63,110 bases of DNA from positions 1 to 63,110 of the forward strand of contig NZ_LDTE01000021.1 in the NCBI RefSeq assembly GCF_001476905.1, given 5' to 3'. Of the stretch, positions 16,942 to 25,243 are shown in pieces (position 1 is the first letter of the stretch; each line of letters opens with the position of its first letter). The stretch comes from Sphingomonas sanguinis. GTDB lineage: Bacteria; Pseudomonadota; Alphaproteobacteria; Sphingomonadales; Sphingomonadaceae. The position numbers and the translations under genes are program-made. The notes under the pieces were generated by a model. It did not search any database, had not been told where the DNA came from, and worked only from the letters and a program-made list of their open reading frames with translations.

Positions 16942-18083
16942 GGCCCGGGCCATCGCCGCCGCGCGGTGGCGAGCCAGCGTTCGAGAAGAAACAGTGCCGT
17001 GACGATCAGGGCGATGACGTCACGCCATTCGCGCAGTGGTGCGGGGCGGAAGCCCGGCGGCGCACCAGTGTCGGGGGCGATATCGCGGGCATAAGCGCGC
17101 GTCGGTGTCGGCGCCGGACGGATCGCGCTGCGCAGACGGTCGGGGAAATCGGGTTCGAGGAGCGCGGGCAGCCGTGCGGGCGACAGTGGCACGGTGAACC
17201 GGAACAGCCTGCCCTGTCCCAGCGGTGTCAGCTGAAGAAAGGTGCGGCCCTGACCATCGCGCGCGGCGGTGATGATCGGCCCGGGCGGTGCCGTCATCTC
17301 GGCCGGAACGATCGTCGTGCCCCCCGCGCGGACCCAGGCGACCAGCTCGGCGGGCATCGCACCGCGGCCCAGCCAGGCGAGGAGGGTGCTGCGATCGGGT
17401 AGCGGCGCGGTGAGCGCGGCGATGTCGACGGCGCTGCCCGGCGCTTGCCAAGCGGCGGCGACGGCCGCGAGATAGCGGGTGTCGCTCCGTCCCTGTCCCG
17501 CCCGGATGGTCAGGGCGAGCGGTGTCGGCGCGGCTGGCTGGGCTGTCGGCATTCGGCCCGGCACCACCCGCCAATCGATGGTGCGCGACAGGTGCGGCAC
17601 TTGCGCATCGGCACCCTCGATCACGTCTGGCACCAGCAAGCGGACCGACACGCCGGGCGGCAATTCGCTGTCGAGTTGCCGTACGAGGCTGGCAACCGGG
17701 ACAGTGGCTCGTGGCGCGGGGGTGTCCAGCGACGGGAAGCCGGGGGCGAGCCAATGCGCGTCGCTATCCTTGGTCTGCCACCGAGCGGCCTGCGTCGCAG
17801 CGATGCCCGGCACGACATAAAGGCGCGGGCGCAGATCGGGCGCGGCCGGAGTCACCGGCCGCGCCAGCCAGAGCGCCAGCAGTGCCAGCAGCAGCAGCCG
17901 GACGATCAGCAGCGGCCGTTCTTCGAAACGCGGACGCTGGCGGGGGCGGGGCTTGGCGCGCAGCCAGCGGAGCGCGGCGAAGTCGGTCCGCCGCTGCTCG
18001 GTCCGCCGCGCCAGATGGATCAGGAGCGGCAGCGCCAGCGCGGCCAAGGCGACCAGCGCCATGGGGACGAGCAGCGTCGGCAT
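16938..18083 (-). CDS. BatA-domain (aerotolerance regulator N-terminal) membrane protein
   Basis: A 381-residue protein starting with the BatA N-terminal domain. A first helix (VPMALVALAALALPLLIHL) is followed by the motif RRTEQRRTDFAALRWLR and by RPLLIVRLLLLALLALWLARP, the second helix. The periplasmic part has a Rossmann-like region and a C-terminal helix (VIALIVTALFLLERWLATA). No VWA MIDAS motif is visible, so it is the BatA-N type without the VWA domain. The ATG at 18083 gives a TGATG junction with DUF58; a GTG one codon earlier would give GTGA. In better-known clusters such proteins partner MoxR and DUF58/VWA proteins. Confidence 0.85.
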   Translation of the reverse strand: MPTLLVPMALVALAALALPLLIHLARRTEQRRTDFAALRWLRAKPRPRQRPRFEERPLLIVRLLLLALLALWLARPVTPAAPDLRPRLYVVPGIAATQAARWQTKDSDAHWLAPGFPSLDTPAPRATVPVASLVRQLDSELPPGVSVRLLVPDVIEGADAQVPHLSRTIDWRVVPGRMPTAQPAAPTPLALTIRAGQGRSDTRYLAAVAAAWQAPGSAVDIAALTAPLPDRSTLLAWLGRGAMPAELVAWVRAGGTTIVPAEMTAPPGPIITAARDGQGRTFLQLTPLGQGRLFRFTVPLSPARLPALLEPDFPDRLRSAIRPAPTPTRAYARDIAPDTGAPPGFRPAPLREWRDVIALIVTALFLLERWLATARRRWPGP

Positions 18084-18961
18084 CACCCTTCACCTCGCCG
18101 GAACAGGCGGCGCAAGGGCGCATCGAGAGCTTCGTCTATGACATGGATGGTGTGGCGGATGCCGCTTGCGCGCAATTCCGCCGCCAGGGCCGCGCGCGCG
18201 ACGGCGAAGCGTTCGAGATACTCGGCCCGCAACGCGGGCGCATCGCCGAGCAGTTCCTCGCCGGTCTCGGGATCGCGGAACAGATGGCCACCCTCGAACG
18301 CAAAGTCCCGCTCGGCCACGGTCAGCAGTTGGATCGTCAGCACCTCGCGCCCCGCCGAGGCCAGCCGAGTGGCGAGCGCCACGGCGGCTTCGTCGAAAAA
18401 GTCGCTGAGCATCACCACCATGTCGCGCGCGGCGATCCGGTCCCAGAGCGGGGTCAGCGTGGCGGGGCCGGGAAAACCGCCGCCGACGGGGATCGTGCCC
18501 AGTTCCAGCCGCAACCGGTCGCGCTGGCGGGTGCCGTTGGCGGGGGTGGCGACATGCAGTCCGCCTTCGCTCAGCCAGACCCAGCCGAACCGATCGCCGC
18601 CCGCCAGCGCCAGCTCGGCCAGTGCCGCCGCCAGCCCCCGCGCCGCCCCGATCCGCGTCGCGCCATCGGCATCGGCCTGCGCCATCGACGCGCTGGCATC
18701 GACCATGATCCAGAGGCGGAGCGGGCTCTCGCGCTCCGCCTCGCGCACGAAGAAGCGGTCGGCGCGGGCATAGAGTTTCCAGTCGATCTGGCGCGGCTCG
18801 TCGCCGGGCTCATAGGGGCGATATTGCGCGAACTCCAACCCAGCCCCCCGGCTGCGGCTGGCATGCAGGCCGAGACCGTCGCCGCCCGCCAGACGACGCG
18901 AGACGAGTCGCAGACCCGAAAGCCGGTGCCGGACGGCCGGCGGGATCGGGTCGGCGCTCAC
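18083..18961 (-). CDS. DUF58 domain protein with VWA-like fold
   Basis: A 292-residue cytosolic protein. The DUF58 signature YRPYEPGDEPRQIDWKLYAR (47-66) is complete. It is followed by a MIDAS-type motif MVDASASM (Asp88, Ser90, Ser92), which implies a von Willebrand A-like, metal-binding fold, and by VVMLSDFFD. DUF58 proteins are typical partners of MoxR ATPases, which are thought to remodel them during metal-centre insertion or complex assembly. The start is a GTG; no ATG fits nearby. It lies 5 bp after the MoxR stop and is coupled to the BatA gene. Confidence 0.9.
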   Translation of the reverse strand: MSADPIPPAVRHRLSGLRLVSRRLAGGDGLGLHASRSRGAGLEFAQYRPYEPGDEPRQIDWKLYARADRFFVREAERESPLRLWIMVDASASMAQADADGATRIGAARGLAAALAELALAGGDRFGWVWLSEGGLHVATPANGTRQRDRLRLELGTIPVGGGFPGPATLTPLWDRIAARDMVVMLSDFFDEAAVALATRLASAGREVLTIQLLTVAERDFAFEGGHLFRDPETGEELLGDAPALRAEYLERFAVARAALAAELRASGIRHTIHVIDEALDAPLRRLFRRGEG

Positions 18962-18966
18962 GAAGC

Positions 18967-19950
18967 TCAGGCGTCGAGCGGTATCGCGGCCAGCACGCCC
19001 GCGATAACGTCATCGGCGCTTCTCCCTTCCGCCTCGGCGGCGAAGGACAGGAGCAGCCGGTGGCGCATGACGGGCGCGGCCAATGCCTGGACATCCTCGC
19101 GCGTCGCGGCCAGCCGTCCGTGAAGCAGCGCGCGCGCCTTGGCCGCCAGCACCAGCGACTGCCCGGCGCGCGGCCCCGCGCCCCAGCGGACATAGTGCCC
19201 GACGATCGCGGGCGCGCCCTCGCCCGGCCGGGTCGCGCGGACCAGCCGGTTGATCCAGCCGAGCAGGTCGGCGGACAGATGCACCTCGCGTACCAGATGT
19301 TGGATGGCGACGATCTCCGCGCCGTCCATCACGCGCGGCACGGTGGCGGTCGCCGACCCGGTGGTCTGCGCCAGGATCGCGGCTTCCTCCGCTTCGCTCG
19401 GATAGCCGACACGGACGTGCAGCAGGAACCGGTCGAGCTGCGCCTCGGGAAGGGGATAAGTGCCCGCCTGCTCCAGCGGGTTCTGCGTCGCCAGCACGAA
19501 GAACGGCTCGGGCAGGCGATGGGTGACGCCCGCATAGCTGACCGTCTTTTCCTGCATCGCCTCGAGGAGCGCGGCCTGCGTCTTGGGCGGCGTGCGGTTG
19601 AGTTCGTCGGCGAGGAGCAGGCTGGTGAAGATGGGCCCCTGCTGGAATCGGAAATGCCGCTTGCCGGTGCCGTGATCCTCTTCCAGCAGTTCGGTGCCGA
19701 GGATATCGCTGGGCATCAGGTCGGGGGTGAACTGGATGCGGCGGAAGGGCAGGTCGAGCGCCTGGCCCAGGCTGCGCACCAGCAGCGTCTTGCCCAGCCC
19801 CGGCACGCCTTCCAACAGGCAGTGGCCGCCCGCGATCAGGCCGATCAGCAATTGCTCGACGACTTCGGCCTGGCCGACGATCGCCTGGCCGATCGCGTCG
19901 CGAAGGCCGGTCAGCCGCGCCAGCTTGTCCTGGATCTCCGCCTCGGTCAT
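18967..19950 (-). CDS. MoxR family AAA+ ATPase
   Basis: A 327-residue AAA+ ATPase of the MoxR branch. Walker A is GVPGLGKT (48-55), Walker B is LLLADELNR (Asp115, Glu116), sensor 1 lies in FFVLATQNPLEQAGTYPLPEAQLDRF, and the C-terminal lid domain follows. MoxR proteins act as chaperone-like ATPases with VWA or DUF58 partners. The gene lies 4 bp after DUF4159 and 5 bp before DUF58. The order MoxR-DUF58-BatA-DUF4175 is a familiar core; the addition of TldD/PmbA upstream is the notable point here. Confidence 0.95.
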   Translation of the reverse strand: MTEAEIQDKLARLTGLRDAIGQAIVGQAEVVEQLLIGLIAGGHCLLEGVPGLGKTLLVRSLGQALDLPFRRIQFTPDLMPSDILGTELLEEDHGTGKRHFRFQQGPIFTSLLLADELNRTPPKTQAALLEAMQEKTVSYAGVTHRLPEPFFVLATQNPLEQAGTYPLPEAQLDRFLLHVRVGYPSEAEEAAILAQTTGSATATVPRVMDGAEIVAIQHLVREVHLSADLLGWINRLVRATRPGEGAPAIVGHYVRWGAGPRAGQSLVLAAKARALLHGRLAATREDVQALAAPVMRHRLLLSFAAEAEGRSADDVIAGVLAAIPLDA

Positions 19951-19954
19951 GCGA

Positions 19955-20656
19955 TCACGCGCTCAGCGCATAGAGCGCGATGTTGACGGCGAAGCGGGTA
20001 TTGTCGACCGCCAGGAAACGCTTGTTGCGCCAGTCGTAGTCCCATTCGCAGCCATAATCCTTGTTGGAGTAGAGGACGCCCAGCCGCCCGCCGATCGCGA
20101 TGCCGCGCAGATAATCATGCACCAGATCGTCGCCCCAGCCATTGAGCTCGAGGCCCGTCGGCGGCGGCCCGGTGAACTTGAAGAAGCGGCGATAGATGGG
20201 GTGGGTGTTGGGCAGCTTGGCCAGCGCGCGGGGGCCGAAGATCGCCCCCATCTGCCGCTCGAACGACTTGGCGAACAGGCCGTCGATATCGTGGTTGCAG
20301 TCGTCGACCAGCACGAAGCCGCCATTGCGCACATAGGTCGCGAAGTTGCGCTTCTCGGCCGGATTGAACTCCACGAGCTTGTGCCCCGCCAGATAGCAGA
20401 AGGGGGCGGTCAGCATCTTCGGGTCGGCCAGCGCGACGACATGCTCCTTCGGATCGACGCGCAAATTGGTATAGTCGATCAGCGCGGTGATCATGTTCGA
20501 CGGCATCCGCCGGTCGACGTCCCAGTCCCCGCTTTCATAACGCAGCCGGGTGAACCAGAAGTCGTAAGCGGGCGCGGCCGACAGGCGCGCAGGCAGCAAG
20601 GTTGCCGCCAGCGCGCCCATCAGGAACTCGGCGCGGGTCACTCGCCCGTCGGTCAT
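19955..20656 (-). CDS. DUF4159 domain protein with signal peptide
   Basis: A 233-residue exported protein. The N-terminus TRAEFLMGALAATLLPARLSA is a signal sequence whose layout resembles a Tat signal, but with only one arginine, so the route is uncertain. The mature part matches DUF4159: WFTRLRYESGDWDVDRRMPSN at the start, then FCYLAGHKLVEF, GGFVLVDDCNHD and the end GCEWDYDWRNKRFLAVDNTRF. The fold is thought to be glutamine-amidotransferase-like without catalysis. DUF4159 genes commonly accompany MoxR/DUF58 clusters. It lies 22 bp after pmbA. Function not established. Confidence 0.85.
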   Translation of the reverse strand: MTDGRVTRAEFLMGALAATLLPARLSAAPAYDFWFTRLRYESGDWDVDRRMPSNMITALIDYTNLRVDPKEHVVALADPKMLTAPFCYLAGHKLVEFNPAEKRNFATYVRNGGFVLVDDCNHDIDGLFAKSFERQMGAIFGPRALAKLPNTHPIYRRFFKFTGPPPTGLELNGWGDDLVHDYLRGIAIGGRLGVLYSNKDYGCEWDYDWRNKRFLAVDNTRFAVNIALYALSA

Positions 20657-20678
20657 GCCGCGCCCGCGCCAGCCATCG

Positions 20679-22016
20679 TCACACCGCGTCGGACAGCGAG
20701 GTGAAGGTGAAGTCGCGCAGCCGCATCGGCGGCAGCACCATCACCAGCGAGGATTCGTCGCCCGCCACGCGCACCGGCTTGCCCAGCTCGTCGATATTGT
20801 TGAGCATGATGACCGGGCTTTCGTTGAAGCGCAGGTTCTTGATCGGATATTTGATCTCGCCATTCTCGATATAGAAGGTGCCGTCGCGGGTCAGGCCGGT
20901 CAGCAGCACGGTCTGCGGATCGACCATGCGGATATACCAGGTACGGCTGACCAGAATGCCGCGTTCGGTGGTGCGGACCAGCTCGGCGGTCGACTTGGTG
21001 CCGCCCGCCATCAACAGGTTGCCCGGTCCCGCCACCGGCTGCTTACCCTGTTTCTGCGCCCAGTAGCGCGAATATTCGAGGTTCTGGACCTTGCCGCCGG
21101 TGATGATCGGCCTCTTCTGGCGCGGCAGGTAATCGCCATTGTCCCAGGGCAGCACCGCCGCGCCGGGAGCCCAGGGATCGGTCGAGATATCGACCTGCGG
21201 CCCGAAGACCTGCTCGCCGATCTTGTTGCCGCCGCCCTTCTTCGACAGGAAGCTGCGGCCTTCATCGGCCGAGCGTGCGTCGAAGAAGTTCATCATGAAC
21301 GAGATCAGGCCCGCCGCCGCCGCCGGTTCCAGGATGACGGTGTATTTGCCCGGCTCGATCGCCTTGGCGTCGACCGACGCGGAGGCCTTGCGCATCGCGG
21401 TGCGGATATCGGTCCCGGCGTCGAAGCTGCTGGCGTCCTGAACGTTATGCCCGACCCAGCCCGACCCGCGCCCGTCCTCGGTTCGCACGGTGCAGGTGTA
21501 GTCGAGCCCGGTCGAGCGCTGATAGCCCGAATTGCCCTTGTTGTTGGCAAAGGCGACGAAGCTCTGCCCATCCTCCAGATAGCCCGCCGCGACCAGCTTG
21601 CCCGCCTTGCACGGAGTGATCGAGGCGGCGGCGACCTGCGCCCGGTAATCGGGGGTGATCGCGGCGGTCGCCGGGCTGAACGTGTCGCTGGCGCGGTAGG
21701 CCTGCTTGCCGATCGGGGGCATATATTCGGGGTTCTCGGGCGCGAGCCGGGCGAGTTCCTCGGCGCGGCGCACCACCCGTTCGAGCGAGGCGTCGTCGAA
21801 CTGGTTGATCGTCGCGACCCCCGACCGCTTGCCGAACGCGACCTCGACCGCCAGGTCGGCGGTATCGACGATGCCGCTGGTCGACACGCCGTTGCGGGCG
21901 AAGCGAATATTGCCGGTGACCGATCCGCTCAGCTGCGCGGTGCAGTCATCGGCCTTGGACATCGACACGGCCTTGGCGCAGATCGCGCGGGCCTGTTCCT
22001 CGGTGAACATGGTCAT
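20679..22016 (-). CDS. pmbA: TldE/PmbA family metallopeptidase-like subunit
   Basis: A 445-residue protein of the TldE/PmbA family. In the E. coli TldD-TldE heterodimer, TldE is the non-catalytic half that shapes the chamber in which unfolded peptides are cleaved (microcin B17, CcdA). No HExxxH motif is present, as expected for TldE. Recognisable parts are VVRRAEELARLAPENPEYMPP, PGKYTVILEPAAAAGLISFM and NLLMAGG near the end. The start at 22016 has a GAGGA site 8 bases upstream and lies 11 bp after tldD. It has no signal peptide although its partner carries a Tat signal, so it may be exported by hitch-hiking or stay behind. Confidence 0.9.
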   Translation of the reverse strand: MTMFTEEQARAICAKAVSMSKADDCTAQLSGSVTGNIRFARNGVSTSGIVDTADLAVEVAFGKRSGVATINQFDDASLERVVRRAEELARLAPENPEYMPPIGKQAYRASDTFSPATAAITPDYRAQVAAASITPCKAGKLVAAGYLEDGQSFVAFANNKGNSGYQRSTGLDYTCTVRTEDGRGSGWVGHNVQDASSFDAGTDIRTAMRKASASVDAKAIEPGKYTVILEPAAAAGLISFMMNFFDARSADEGRSFLSKKGGGNKIGEQVFGPQVDISTDPWAPGAAVLPWDNGDYLPRQKRPIITGGKVQNLEYSRYWAQKQGKQPVAGPGNLLMAGGTKSTAELVRTTERGILVSRTWYIRMVDPQTVLLTGLTRDGTFYIENGEIKYPIKNLRFNESPVIMLNNIDELGKPVRVAGDESSLVMVLPPMRLRDFTFTSLSDAV

Positions 22017-22027
22017 GGATGGATTCC

Positions 22028-23662
22028 TCAGCCGAGCGCGCGCGCGGTGTTGATGACATTGACGCCGTTGAAGCGCGCCGTGGACGAGCCATGGCTGACC
22101 GCCGACACCTGCGATGGCTGGCCCTTGCCGTCGAAGAAGGACCCGCCCAGCCGGTAATCGCTGCGGTCGCACACGCCGACGCAGCTATTCCAGAATTCGG
22201 GGGTGCGGATCTGATAGGCGACATCCTCGATCTGGCCGGTGATCTTGCCGTTCTTGATCTCGTAGAACAGCTCGCCGCCGAACTGCGCGTTGTAGCGCTG
22301 CTGGTCGATCGAGAAGGACCCGTCGCCGATGATGTAAATGCCGTTCTCGACGCCTGCGATCATCTGTTCGGGCGTCATCGCCGCCTTGCCGGGTTGTAGC
22401 GAGACGTTCGCCATGCGCTGGAACTGCACCGAGGACCAGCTGTCGGCATAGCAGCAGCCGTCCGACTCCTTCTTGCCCATCATATGCGCCTGGTCGCGGA
22501 TCGCCTGGTAATCGACCAGCTTGCCGTCGCGGATCAGGTCCCACTGCTTGGTCTTCACGCCCTCGTCGTCATAGGCGACGGCACCGAGGCTCCCGGGCTG
22601 GGTCTTGTCGGCGACGATCGTGACCTGCGGGCTGCCATATTGGAAATGCGCGGCCAGCTTGTCGGGGGTGGCAAAGCTGGTGCCTGCATAATTGGCCTCG
22701 TATCCCAGCACGCGGTCGAGCTCGAGCGGGTGGCCGACCGACTCGTGGATGGTCAGCCACAGGTTGGACGGGTCGAGCACCAGATCATATTTGCCCGGCT
22801 TCACCGACGGCGCGGTCAGTTTCGCGCGCGCCTGCTTGGCGGCGAAGACCGCATCCTCGCGCATGTCATAGCTGTTGCCATAGACGACCGCGCCGCCCGG
22901 CAGGGTGCGCTTGTCGGCGGCGTTGCCGTCCAGATACTCGAAGCCCATGCCCCGCGGCGAGGACAGCCCCTCGCGGGTGCGAAACTTGCCGGTGGTCTTG
23001 TCGACCGCCGTCACCGTCATCGGTGCCCAGATGCGGTGTACGTCCTGATCGATGTACGACCCGTCGGTCGAGGCGAAGTATTTCTGCTCGTTCACGACGA
23101 ACAGGATCGAGTTCACGAAGTCCGCGCCCGCACCCGTGGCGGCGGCGTTGACGCCCAGCAGCAGGTCGGCCTTGTCCTTGATCGGCACCGCCATCGCGTT
23201 CTTGACGATGGGGGTGCGCCACGACACCTCGCCGACGCCCGTCACGGGGGCGAGCTGCACGGGTTCCGACTGGATACGGGCATTGGCCTTGGCGATGGCG
23301 GCGGCCTGGCGCGTCGCGGCGGCGACGCCGTCGGGGGTCAGGTCGTTGGTCGCGGCAAAGCCCCAGGCCCCGCCCGCGATGACGCGGATACCCGCGCCGG
23401 TCGATTCGGTGTTGACGACATTCTCGACATTCTTCTCGCGCGTCACCACGAACTGGCGCAGGTAGCGCCCGACGCGCACGTCGCAATAGCTGCACCCGGC
23501 GCTCTTGGCGGTGTTCAGCGCCACGTCGGACAGCCGCTTCTTCAATCCGACGTCCATGGTGGACAGCAATTCCTCGGCGGCGATCGCCCGGCCCGGAAAG
23601 GCCCCCAGCAACAGGGCGCCCAGCCCCGCGCCGCTGGCGGCCATGAAGTCGCGTCGATGCAC
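22028..23662 (-). CDS. tldD: Tat-exported TldD metalloprotease
   Basis: A 544-residue member of the TldD family. The zinc motif HESVGH (His306, Glu307, His311) is intact, as is the C-terminal GSFSIDQQRYNAQFGGELFYE. The N-terminus MHRRDFMAASGAGLGALLLG is a clear twin-arginine signal, so the enzyme is exported folded, unlike cytosolic E. coli TldD. The start is a GTG with GGGGGAG eight bases upstream; the frame is open for another 20 codons, but these lack a signal. TldD cleaves unfolded or modified peptides inside a closed chamber formed with TldE. It is the first gene of the eight-gene operon. Confidence 0.93.
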   Translation of the reverse strand: MHRRDFMAASGAGLGALLLGAFPGRAIAAEELLSTMDVGLKKRLSDVALNTAKSAGCSYCDVRVGRYLRQFVVTREKNVENVVNTESTGAGIRVIAGGAWGFAATNDLTPDGVAAATRQAAAIAKANARIQSEPVQLAPVTGVGEVSWRTPIVKNAMAVPIKDKADLLLGVNAAATGAGADFVNSILFVVNEQKYFASTDGSYIDQDVHRIWAPMTVTAVDKTTGKFRTREGLSSPRGMGFEYLDGNAADKRTLPGGAVVYGNSYDMREDAVFAAKQARAKLTAPSVKPGKYDLVLDPSNLWLTIHESVGHPLELDRVLGYEANYAGTSFATPDKLAAHFQYGSPQVTIVADKTQPGSLGAVAYDDEGVKTKQWDLIRDGKLVDYQAIRDQAHMMGKKESDGCCYADSWSSVQFQRMANVSLQPGKAAMTPEQMIAGVENGIYIIGDGSFSIDQQRYNAQFGGELFYEIKNGKITGQIEDVAYQIRTPEFWNSCVGVCDRSDYRLGGSFFDGKGQPSQVSAVSHGSSTARFNGVNVINTARALG

Positions 23663-23813
23663 TTTGCTATCTCCCCCGCCCGGCCCTTCGCCAGGTCCCT
23701 GGGCGTGATGGTTGACCAACACAGCCTGTCGGTCAAGCGCTTAATGGGGCCGGATCGGGCATGGCCGTCCGCCGGGGAAAGTAGCGGGATTATCGGGAGT
23801 TACCCGGACGGGC

Positions 23814-24068
23814 TTACTGTCGGTCGGGTATCGGCCTCAGCATCGTCGCCAGCGCCAGTCCAGCCGCCAGCTGCACCAGTCCATAGGCGCGTCGTCGCCC
23901 CGGACGCCCGGCAAAGGGATGGACCAGTCCATCGACCGCCGCCACCTCCGACCGCCACAGATCGACATGCCGAACGGGCTGGAGCAGGCCCAGCAGCCCG
24001 TCGCCGATCATGAAGACCGCCGCCATCTCGGCGGAGCGGCGAAGGCCGAGTTTGGTCGTCTCGTTCAT
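23814..24068 (-). CDS. Small hypothetical membrane-associated protein
   Basis: An 84-residue protein of unknown function. It has two weakly hydrophobic segments, AAVFMIGDGLLGLLQPV (about 15-31) and YGLVQLAAGLALATML (about 62-77), joined by a charged stretch (HPFAGRPGRRRA). The GGAAGG ribosome site just before the ATG and a composition like real sphingomonad proteins support it as a gene. It is divergent from the lipoprotein hydrolase gene, with which it may share a promoter region. Confidence 0.6.
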   Translation of the reverse strand: MNETTKLGLRRSAEMAAVFMIGDGLLGLLQPVRHVDLWRSEVAAVDGLVHPFAGRPGRRRAYGLVQLAAGLALATMLRPIPDRQ

Positions 24069-24216
24069 GGGAATGCCTTCCGAAAGCGCTTCAACGTCGC
24101 GGGGCGGGTTGCGGCTCCATCATTCTTCCCCTGCAAGGGGGGAACAGGACATGATGCAGCCACCGCGACGGTTCGCGAGTTGCGATACGGATCGAGGAAA
24201 AGGACATGGACGGCGC

Positions 24217-25101
24217 ATGGGTAAGGCATTGGGAATGACGGCACGCGGCCGGTCGCTGGTGATGGCGATCGGACTGGCGCTGACCGGTTGCTCGCCGCTC
24301 AAGACCTTCGACTCGCTGGTGCCCAAGGATGGCGGGGCGGCGCGGGTCGCCTCGGCCATTCCTTATGGCGAAGGGGCGCGCCGGATGCTGGATGTCTATG
24401 CGCCCGCGACCAGGGGCGCGGACCGTCCGGTCATCCTGTTCTTCTATGGGGGCAGCTGGAACAGCGGCACGCGTAGCGGCTACGCCTTTGTCGGACGCGC
24501 GCTGGCGGCGCGGGGTTTCGTCGTCGTGATCCCCGATTACCGGCTGGTGCCGGAGGTCCGCTATCCCGGCTTCGTCGAGGACGGCGCCGCGGCGGTGCGC
24601 TGGACCGAGGCGCATGTCCGCGATTTCGGCGGCGATCCGGGGCGTATCGTGCTGATGGGCCATTCGGCGGGGGCCTATATCGCCGCGATGCTGGCGGTCG
24701 ATCGGCGTTGGCTGGGCGAGGATGCGCGGCGGGTGCGTGGCTTTGTCGGGCTTGCCGGGCCCTATGATTTCGCGCCGTTCGACGTGGATGTGGCCCGTGC
24801 GGCGTTCGGCGATTGGCCGCGGCCTGAGGAAACCCAGCCCGTCACCTGGGCGGGGGCGGGCGATCCGCCCAGCTTGCTGCTGGTGGGCGCGGAGGACAAG
24901 ACGGTGCAGCCGCGCAACAGCGAGGCGCTGGCCGCGAAACTGCGCGCCGGGGGCGTGGCGGTCGATCTGCGCTCCTATCCCAAGCTGGGTCATGTCGGCC
25001 TGCTGCTGGCCATCGCCCGACCCTTTCGGGGCCGTGCGCCGGTGCTGGACGATGTCGCGCGCTTCGTGACCCAAGTGACGCAGTCGACCGCCCGGAAATA
25101 A
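24217..25101 (+). CDS. Lipoprotein alpha/beta hydrolase (carboxylesterase type)
   Basis: A 294-residue hydrolase with a lipoprotein signal (RGRSLVMAIGLALTGC, lipobox LTGC), so it is anchored in the envelope. The oxyanion region FFYGGSWNSG replaces the usual HGG. The nucleophile elbow is VLMGHSAGAYIAAML, the acid is in LLVGAEDKTVQP, and the histidine is in YPKLGHVGLL, giving a full Ser-Asp-His triad. DYRLVPEVRYPGFVEDGAAA is typical of the BD-FAE/HSL-like esterases. A second ATG at 24235 is an equally good start, giving a shorter signal peptide. Substrate unknown. Confidence 0.85.
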   Translation: MGKALGMTARGRSLVMAIGLALTGCSPLKTFDSLVPKDGGAARVASAIPYGEGARRMLDVYAPATRGADRPVILFFYGGSWNSGTRSGYAFVGRALAARGFVVVIPDYRLVPEVRYPGFVEDGAAAVRWTEAHVRDFGGDPGRIVLMGHSAGAYIAAMLAVDRRWLGEDARRVRGFVGLAGPYDFAPFDVDVARAAFGDWPRPEETQPVTWAGAGDPPSLLLVGAEDKTVQPRNSEALAAKLRAGGVAVDLRSYPKLGHVGLLLAIARPFRGRAPVLDDVARFVTQVTQSTARK

Positions 25102-25243
25102 AACCTATTTCCCCGATCGGTATAAAGGGGGTGATGGCCGATATAGAAATTCTTTGGCCATGGCGCGGGGCCTGGACTGTTACGTCGCAGTCTCAGCCGG
25201 CCTTTCGAGTGTCCGGGCGAGAAAAGAACAAGGGATTCAGGGA

